Positions 5,254-10,310 of a stretch of 10,310 bases of DNA are shown here, piece by piece. The stretch spans positions 1 through 10,310 of the forward strand of contig SFHN01000025.1 in the NCBI GenBank assembly GCA_004555635.1, given 5' to 3'. Under the pieces are notes generated by a model. That model did not search any database and was not told where the DNA came from. It worked only from the letters and a program-made list of their open reading frames with translations. Every line of letters starts with the position of its first letter. The first letter of the stretch is position 1. A program made the translations under genes and the position numbers. The stretch is from [Eubacterium] saphenum. GTDB lineage: Bacteria; Bacillota; Clostridia; Oscillospirales; Ruminococcaceae.

Positions 5254-7218
5254 TTATTCCAGTACAATTTCATCGCCGTCGCGCACCGCTTCGTCCAGAC
5301 GCGCAATCCTGCCGTTCAGCGTTGCGGTATGCGCGCTTGACATCAGCAGCGTCGGGTCGTCGGCAAAAAGTGCCGCAACATCGAGAAACAGCAGCGGCTT
5401 TCCGTCGGCGCGCGCGGGAAGTTCAGCCGCCGCTCCGTTTATCGTGACGGAAACGGTTGCAGCTTCGAAGCGGGTGATTACATCGCCGTCTTTGAGCGGT
5501 GTGTCGGGCGCAGCCTTTTCGCCGTTAAGCAGCACGGTGCCCTCCGCCTTATGGAAAGCAAGCAGACCGCCTAGCGTTGACGTATCGGAAACGGTGATTA
5601 CATCGCCGTTTGAAATCTCGTAGTCGGAGAGCGCTTTGCTGCCGTTTACAGCCACAAAGACGCCCGCTTTTTTGCTTTCTCCGAACAGGCTTACCGAAAC
5701 GGCTTTCGTTTCAAGCGCAAAGTAGTCCGAGAGATACGCCGCAGCGCTTTCTCCGTTTTCGGCGGGGATAACGGTTACCTCGTCGCCCTTTCGTATCGCG
5801 GTGTTAAGCGACGCAGGCTTTCCGTTCACATAGATTTCGGCGGGAACGGCGGGTGTTCCGCGCAGCGTTATCCGCTCTCCGTTTAGCGTAAACGTAAGTG
5901 AGCTGCCCGACTTTCCGATAAGCATTTCGGGCTTATACCCGCCGAGATTAAGCAGCTCTATAACAATAAGGCGGTTCGTGTCCAGCGTCCGCAGCTTTTT
6001 GCCGTTGAGTGTAATTGTCGTGAAGTCGTAGGAAATTCCCCTGCCCGATGTAAGCGCAATTCCGAGCGGCGTTGCGTGCTCCGTGCCGATTTCCATACCG
6101 TCGGGCACGGTTACGCCGCGCATTATCTCGCGCCTGCCAACCATAACGCGCTCCTCGGGCAGCCCAAGCCCTTCTGCGACAAGGCGCGGAAGCCCGTTTA
6201 GCCTGCTTCCGCCGCCGACAAGGAACACAGCCTGCGGCGGTGTTGCGTTTGCGGCGAGAATTTCGGAGCAGACTGCCGCTGCAAGCTCCTCAGTTACGGG
6301 AGCCACAAGCTCGGCAATCCGCTCGGCGGTTATCGTCTTATTGCACAGCAGGATATCGGTGTATTCATTTTCGGGCAGCGCCGAGGTCTTCAGCCGCTCC
6401 GCCGTCGGGAAGTCAACCAGAAGCTGCTTCATAAGGTGTTCGGTTATCTCGTCGCCCGCAGTTGTCGCCATTCCGTATGCGACAACGCTGCCATCGCGCG
6501 ACACGGCGACGTCGCTTGTTCCCGCGCCGATATCGCACAGCGCAATGTTAATCAGCCTTAACTCCTGCGGCACGACCGCGTTCATCGCGGCGATAGGCTC
6601 CAGCGTAAGCCCTGCCACGTCAAGCCCCGCGAGGTCAACCGCCGCGCAAAGGCTCTCTACAACATACGCGGGCAGAAACGCCGCGATTATCTCGGTTTCA
6701 AGGGTTTCGCCGCGGTGCCCCTCGGGCTTCGAGGTTTTGTAGCCATCAAGCGAAAGCGAAATAACGCTGTGACCTACGCAGTAAAATGCCGATGTGTCGT
6801 ACTGCGCGGAAAATTTTTCCTCCGTTTTTCGAACCGCCTCAAGCTCCGCGTCGCTAAGCTCCTTTTCGGTTATGGTCTGCTGCGGGTCAAGCTTATACTC
6901 CCACGAGGCGCGCATAGTTTTAAGCGCACGTCCCGCCGCCGCAATGCAGACGTGGCGCAGCTTTATCGCGCGGCGCTTTTCCAGAGCCGTTTTCACCGCA
7001 ATAATAACGCGGCTCACCGCTTCGATGTCGTCAATCTGTCCGTCGGTCATCGAGCGCTTGTCGTGCTCGGCGGTTTCCATATCGATAACGCGGCAGCCGT
7101 TCTCCGTCTTTTCCGCGAGTATGCCAACAACTGTCCTTGTGCCGATATCCAGCGCGAATATCAGCCTGCCCTGCTCGCGCCGCGTGCGAGAGGGTCTGCG
7201 CTTTTTGGTTTCGCTCAT
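5254..7218 (-). CDS. FtsA-like actin-fold ATPase with C-terminal beta-grasp-like repeats
   Basis: This 654-residue protein has an FtsA/PilM-type ATPase core (about 18-395): phosphate-1 loop FALDIGTRT (21-29), an SHS2-like 1C region (about 90-185), phosphate-2 loop CDIGAGTSD (228-236) and adenosine loop VGGGSRLNG (334-342). FtsA proteins anchor FtsZ at the membrane, and ordinary ones end near 420 residues with an amphipathic helix. Here that helix is replaced by about 255 residues rich in NG and GD turns (402-654), resembling TGS/ThiS-type beta-grasp ends. The N-terminus is strongly basic (KKRRPSRTRR). Long FtsA-domain proteins of this type are, from general knowledge, found in Clostridia, with no well-established role. 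The frame is open upstream to 7317 inside mnmE, but ATG 7218 is 25 bases after the mnmE stop, with GAAAGG at 7236-7231 (a long 12-base spacing) and clean homology from there. Whether it acts in division, shape or pilus assembly cannot be decided. Confidence 0.88.
   Translation of the reverse strand: MSETKKRRPSRTRREQGRLIFALDIGTRTVVGILAEKTENGCRVIDMETAEHDKRSMTDGQIDDIEAVSRVIIAVKTALEKRRAIKLRHVCIAAAGRALKTMRASWEYKLDPQQTITEKELSDAELEAVRKTEEKFSAQYDTSAFYCVGHSVISLSLDGYKTSKPEGHRGETLETEIIAAFLPAYVVESLCAAVDLAGLDVAGLTLEPIAAMNAVVPQELRLINIALCDIGAGTSDVAVSRDGSVVAYGMATTAGDEITEHLMKQLLVDFPTAERLKTSALPENEYTDILLCNKTITAERIAELVAPVTEELAAAVCSEILAANATPPQAVFLVGGGSRLNGLPRLVAEGLGLPEERVMVGRREIMRGVTVPDGMEIGTEHATPLGIALTSGRGISYDFTTITLNGKKLRTLDTNRLIVIELLNLGGYKPEMLIGKSGSSLTFTLNGERITLRGTPAVPAEIYVNGKPASLNTAIRKGDEVTVIPAENGESAAAYLSDYFALETKAVSVSLFGESKKAGVFVAVNGSKALSDYEISNGDVITVSDTSTLGGLLAFHKAEGTVLLNGEKAAPDTPLKDGDVITRFEAATVSVTINGAAAELPARADGKPLLFLDVAALFADDPTLLMSSAHTATLNGRIARLDEAVRDGDEIVLE
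5257..5826 (-). other. Four NG-x11-GD protein repeats in the FtsA-like C-terminus
   Basis: Four copies of the pattern hydrophobic-NG, eleven residues, GD-(acidic or hydrophobic)-I/V begin at residues N465, N525, N565 and N635. In each, the GD lies exactly 13 positions after the N (G478, G538, G578, G648). Examples are VNGKPAS...RKGDEVTV and LNGEKAA...KDGDVIT. Three further NG turns without GD occur at 405, 446 and 594. The pattern resembles the last two strands of ThiS, MoaD and TGS beta-grasp domains (VNG...LkdGDvV), but the fold is inferred. Confidence 0.65.
5473..5609 (-). repeat. 17-base direct repeat pair inside the FtsA-like gene
   Basis: The identical 17-mer ACGGCGATGTAATCACC (minus strand) occurs at 5489-5473 and 5609-5593, exactly 120 bases (40 codons) apart. 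It encodes the GDVIT end of repeat copies three and two. The identity at the base level supports these copies being a relatively recent duplication, although shared codon choice could contribute. Confidence 0.7.
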
Positions 7219-7243
7219 TTTTGCCGACCGCCTTTCTTTTATG

Positions 7244-8605
7244 TCATTTTCCGACGCAGAACCGCTTGAACACCTCTGCGATAACTTCGTCTCCCGCGCT
7301 CTTTCCCGACAGCTCATATACTGCGTTCAGCGCCTGCTCCAGCATAACGCCGACAGCGTCGGGAGTAACTCCCAGCGCAGCACCGTTTATCGCTTCGCCG
7401 ACCGCCTCTGCCGCCTTTATGACGCAGGCGCGCTGTCGTTCGTTTGCGATAAAGCCCGCCTCAGCGGAAAAACTGCCGAGCTTCATTCGCGAGCTGATTT
7501 CCTGCTCGAGCGCTTCTGCCGCGCCTTCTCCCGCAGCCGAGATATACAGAACTTTTCCGAACTCCTTTTCAAGCTCGGCGCTGTCCAGCTTCTGCTCTAA
7601 GTCACACTTGTTGACAACGCACACCGTTTCCTTGCCCTTAAGCAGCTCGAACAGCCGCCTGTCGTCGCCGCAAAGCTCCCGCGACCCGTCAAACACCGCC
7701 AGCACAAGGTCGGCGCTTTTCAGCTTTTTCAGCATAATTTCCACGCCGATTTTTTCGACCGCGTCGTCGGTATCGCGTATTCCCGCGCAGTCGGCAATTT
7801 TCAGCACAATCCCGCCGAGGTTTACCGTTTCCTCGACTACGTCGCGCGTTGTTCCCGCGATATCGCTGACAATGCTGCGCTCCTCGCCCGACAGCAGGTT
7901 CATAAGCGTGGACTTTCCGACATTCGGTTTTCCGACTATCGCGCAGGAAATTCCCTCGCGGATAAGCCGCCCAGTGTCAAATCCCGAAAGCAGGCTGTCA
8001 AGCTCCGCCTTTACCGCGCCGAGCTTTTCTTCGAGCCACTCGGCGGTGACAACGGGCGTGTCGTCCTCGGGGTAATCAATCCACGCGGCAATTTGCGCCG
8101 AAACCTCCATAATCATCTCCGCGATTTTCTCACTTCTGCGGTACAGCGCTCCCTCGCGCTGCGCGTTCGAGCAGGAGAGAATCTGCCCGCCCTGTGCGGA
8201 GATAATGTCCGCGACCGCCTCCGCCTGCGTCAGCGAAAGCTTTCCGTTAAGCAGCGCGCGCTTTGTAAACTCGCCCGCCACGGCAGGCTCCGCGCCCGCT
8301 TTTATGCAGGCGGAAAGCACCCTGCGTGTAACGTATATTCCGCCGTGGCAGGAAATCTCCGCGACGTCCTCTCCGGTGTAGCTGTGCGGCGCTCTGAACA
8401 TAAGCAAAACGCCGTCGTCGAGCCTTTCCTTGCCGTCAAATATCCGACCGTATGCCGCGCGGTAGCCCGAAAGCTCCGAAGCCTTTTTCCCCGAAGCGGG
8501 CTTAAAAACCTTGTCGGCAATCTCCGCGGCGCGCTCGCCCGAGATACGGATAACCGATATTCCTCCGACAGCCGCGGGGGTTGCTATTGCGCATACGGTT
8601 GACAT
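7244..8605 (-). CDS. mnmE: tRNA uridine-5-carboxymethylaminomethyl(34) synthesis GTPase MnmE
   Basis: MnmE works with MnmG to install the carboxymethylaminomethyl (or aminomethyl) group on wobble U34 of several tRNAs, using methylene-tetrahydrofolate, FAD and GTP hydrolysis. At 453 residues it has the normal family length. The N-terminal folate-binding domain opens with TVCAIATPAAVGGISVIRIS; a helical domain flanks the inserted G domain (about 218-375). G1 is GKPNVGKS (225-232), G2 is GTTRD (251-255), G3 is DCAG (272-275), G4 is NKCD (332-335), and the C-terminal FCVGK supplies the catalytic cysteine C451. All key residues are present, so it should be functional. GAGGTG (8616-8611) is 5 bases before the ATG. 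Its usual partner mnmG is not next to it; instead it lies between the SecA-family gene (33-base gap) and the FtsA-like gene (25-base gap), which is unlike the common jag-mnmE-mnmG-rsmG order in Bacillota. Confidence 0.97.
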   Translation of the reverse strand: MSTVCAIATPAAVGGISVIRISGERAAEIADKVFKPASGKKASELSGYRAAYGRIFDGKERLDDGVLLMFRAPHSYTGEDVAEISCHGGIYVTRRVLSACIKAGAEPAVAGEFTKRALLNGKLSLTQAEAVADIISAQGGQILSCSNAQREGALYRRSEKIAEMIMEVSAQIAAWIDYPEDDTPVVTAEWLEEKLGAVKAELDSLLSGFDTGRLIREGISCAIVGKPNVGKSTLMNLLSGEERSIVSDIAGTTRDVVEETVNLGGIVLKIADCAGIRDTDDAVEKIGVEIMLKKLKSADLVLAVFDGSRELCGDDRRLFELLKGKETVCVVNKCDLEQKLDSAELEKEFGKVLYISAAGEGAAEALEQEISSRMKLGSFSAEAGFIANERQRACVIKAAEAVGEAINGAALGVTPDAVGVMLEQALNAVYELSGKSAGDEVIAEVFKRFCVGK

Positions 8606-8610
8606 AAATT

Positions 8611-8616
8611 CACCTC
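8611..8616 (-). promoter_or_regulatory. Shine-Dalgarno of mnmE
   Basis: GAGGTG on the minus strand lies 5 bases before the mnmE ATG (8605-8603), in the 33-base gap after the secA-family stop. It fixes the mnmE start. No promoter hexamers or hairpin fit in this short gap, which supports co-transcription with the gene upstream. Confidence 0.75.
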
Positions 8617-8638
8617 AAAACAGATTTTGTACGGCGGA

Positions 8639-10310
8639 TTATTTCTTGCCGCCGAACAGCTTTGCGAAAAAGCCCTGCTTCTTTTCGCCCGTGCTTTCGC
8701 TTTCGGCGGGAATCGGCTTTTCCTTTTTTTCTTCTTCCGGCTCGTCAAAAATCGCCAGCAGAATCGGCTTTTTCTTGAACTCCTCGCCGTGGTCGTTAAG
8801 AAGATAGGTATAGGTGCGCGTAGGCATTGCCACCTTGTAGTCCGAAAGCTTTTCGCATTCCATCACATCAAGCAGCTTTTCGCCCATTCGCTCGGGGATT
8901 GAGTCGGCGGCGGAGTCGTAGTATTCCTCGCAGGCGATATTGTACTCGTCGGCGGGGTTTCTGCCCGCAACCTGCGTCAGATGAATGCCCTCGCGCAGAT
9001 ACGCCGTATAGTCAAGGTAGTCGCACCAGAACTCGTTAAGCAGCGCCGCGAGAATTTTGTTTTCAAGCGCCTGAAGCGGCTGTGTGCCGAACTTCTTTTG
9101 TGCCTTTTCGAGAAGCTCGGGCATATGCTCCTTCCACTGCTCGGAGTTATAGCTGCCGTCAAGCAGCGAGGCTCTCCTGCGGAACGTAAGCGCACGGTGC
9201 TTTTCGCTTATCATCGTGTATTTTCTAAGGTTTGCGCGGTCGTCAAACGCTTCGCCCTCGGCAATGCGCTGAACGCGCTCGACCTCTTTAAGCAGCGTTT
9301 TGTCGGTGAGCTGTCCGCTTACCTTTTCGGAGGGGTAATGCCGTCCCGACACGAGCGACTTTAAGTCGTTGTGAATCATTATCTCGTCGTCAAGCGCCGC
9401 GAAATACCTGCTCTCGCCGACGTCGCCCTGTCTGCCCGCTCTGCCGCGAAGCTGCATTGTAATGCGTGAGCTTTCGCGCATCGACGTCGCGAGCACAAGA
9501 AGCCCCCCGACGCCTGTGACATAATCCTTGTCGCGGCAGTCCTCGCCGCCTAGCTTTATGTCAACGCCGCGTCCCGCCATATTCGTCGAGATGGTAACGG
9601 CGCCTTTTTCTCCCGCACGGGCGATAATTGCGGCTTCCTGCTCGTTGTTCTTCGCGTTAAGAACAGCGCAGCCTATCCCCATTTCTTTAAGCTGCGCGGC
9701 TATCTCCTCGCTTTCCTCGATGCTTTCCGTTCCGACAAGAACGGGGCGGGAGAGCTTTGCCGCTTCTTCAATTGCCGCGAGGATTGCCGTGCGCTTTTCC
9801 TCCTTGTCAAAGTACAGCTCAAGCGGCTTGTCCACGCGCGCACAGGGCAGTCTTGTGGGTATGACGACGGTGTTTATTCCGTAAAGGCGCTCAAACTCCT
9901 CGCGCGCAGGCTCCGCCGTGCCCGTCATGCCGGAAATATTTTCGTAAAGTTGCGCAAAGAATTGCAGCGAAATGCTGCCCATAATTCGCCCGCGCGAGGT
10001 TATATTCAGGTTATGCTTCGCCTCGGCGGCGCTCTGAAGATAACCCGGAAAAACGCGCCCCTGCGCCGCCCGTCCGGTAACCTCGTCGATAAGCACAAGC
10101 GCGCCATCCTTTACGATGTAGTCCTTGTTTTCCTTCAGTATTTCGCGCGCTTTAAGGCAGGCGGTTATCTTTGCGAGAAGCGGTGCGCCCTCCTCGGAGT
10201 AAACGTCCGTGCTGAATATGTCAAGCGCCTTGTCCGCGCCGCTGTCGGTGAGGTAAACGTTCTTGCTTTCCTCGTCGATGCCGAAATCGTCCTCGGTATA
10301 GTCCTTTACC
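8639..10310 (-). CDS. secA: SecA-family preprotein translocase ATPase, divergent/SecA2-like (C-terminal 556 residues; 5' end beyond the window)
   Basis: SecA ATPases push preproteins through SecYEG. The frame is open from the right edge (first whole codon 10309); the GTG at 10096 is internal to the protein, not its start. Numbering from the edge, visible landmarks are YIVKDG...LIDEVTGR (to 80), SGMTGTA (126-132), VLVGTESIEESE (190-201), TNMAGRGVDIKLGG (242-255) and QLRGRAGRQGD (286-296, motif VI with its arginine fingers), then the helical scaffold/wing with LREGIHL (438-444). The motor residues look intact. Differences from housekeeping SecA are TSMRESSRITMQL where TERHESRRIDNQL is usual, a missing YDDVxNxQR signature, and a wing segment LREGIHL...GRNPADEY closer to actinobacterial SecA2. 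The tail lacks the zinc-binding CxCxSG motif and ends in the basic, aromatic GFFAKLFGGKK. It may be an accessory SecA or a lineage-specific sole SecA; the rest of the genome would decide. Confidence 0.92.
   Translation of the reverse strand, partial: VKDYTEDDFGIDEESKNVYLTDSGADKALDIFSTDVYSEEGAPLLAKITACLKAREILKENKDYIVKDGALVLIDEVTGRAAQGRVFPGYLQSAAEAKHNLNITSRGRIMGSISLQFFAQLYENISGMTGTAEPAREEFERLYGINTVVIPTRLPCARVDKPLELYFDKEEKRTAILAAIEEAAKLSRPVLVGTESIEESEEIAAQLKEMGIGCAVLNAKNNEQEAAIIARAGEKGAVTISTNMAGRGVDIKLGGEDCRDKDYVTGVGGLLVLATSMRESSRITMQLRGRAGRQGDVGESRYFAALDDEIMIHNDLKSLVSGRHYPSEKVSGQLTDKTLLKEVERVQRIAEGEAFDDRANLRKYTMISEKHRALTFRRRASLLDGSYNSEQWKEHMPELLEKAQKKFGTQPLQALENKILAALLNEFWCDYLDYTAYLREGIHLTQVAGRNPADEYNIACEEYYDSAADSIPERMGEKLLDVMECEKLSDYKVAMPTRTYTYLLNDHGEEFKKKPILLAIFDEPEEEKKEKPIPAESESTGEKKQGFFAKLFGGKK

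Noticed and set aside
7219-7317. 33-codon N-terminal extension of the FtsA-like protein into mnmE
   Set aside because: The extension overlaps the conserved C-terminus of MnmE, has no family similarity, and the ATG at 7218 lies just after the mnmE stop in the normal operon position.
10094-10096. GTG as the start of the SecA-family protein
   Set aside because: The same frame continues to the right edge and encodes conserved SecA sequence (YIVKDG and the preceding preprotein cross-linking region), so this is an internal valine codon.
1-10310. Defence system, CRISPR array, mobile element or prophage
   Set aside because: No spaced repeats, transposase, integrase, terminal inverted repeats or toxin-antitoxin-like small genes were seen; all long stretches are explained by recognised protein families.

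Overview
The window reads as chromosomal DNA of an anaerobic Clostridia-type member of the Bacillota, plausibly a gut or rumen Oscillospiraceae/Ruminococcaceae relative. The inference rests on Shine-Dalgarno sites of the AAGGAG type, near-perfect TTGACA/TATAAT promoters, a moderately high GC content (judged by eye, not computed), a B12-dependent radical SAM protein, and lipoproteins with carbohydrate-active folds. No rRNA, tRNA, CRISPR array, insertion sequence or phage gene was recognised. The species cannot be named from this sequence.

Layout. Positions 1-901 (minus) hold the N-terminal 300 residues of a cobalamin-binding radical SAM protein that runs off the left edge. A 205-base divergent intergenic region follows, with two back-to-back consensus-like promoters, one for that gene and one for ugd (plus, 1107-2291; UDP-glucose 6-dehydrogenase). 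A hairpin with a T-tract on the minus strand (2296-2330) lies in the convergent gap between ugd and the next gene.

The remaining three quarters (2364-10310) is one tightly packed minus-strand gene run, read right to left: a SecA-family translocase ATPase (5' end outside the window; divergent, with accessory SecA2-like features), mnmE (tRNA wobble-uridine modification GTPase), a 654-residue FtsA-like actin-fold ATPase with an extra C-terminal region of beta-grasp-like repeats, a lipoprotein with a CBM35-like module and a GH26 mannanase-like barrel, and a lipoprotein with an SGNH hydrolase domain. Gaps are 33, 25, 24 and 13 bases, no internal terminator was seen, and the terminator at 2296-2330 closes the run, so a single operon is likely.

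How they may fit together. MnmE and Ugd have well-defined roles. Secretion ATPase, actin-fold protein and two surface lipoproteins of carbohydrate-active folds in one transcription unit suggest an envelope-related function, but that is inference from co-location. The points most worth a second look are the GH26 barrel whose nucleophile position is cysteine instead of glutamate, the four evenly built NG-(11 residues)-GD repeats on the FtsA-like protein, and the divergent SecA without a zinc-binding tail.
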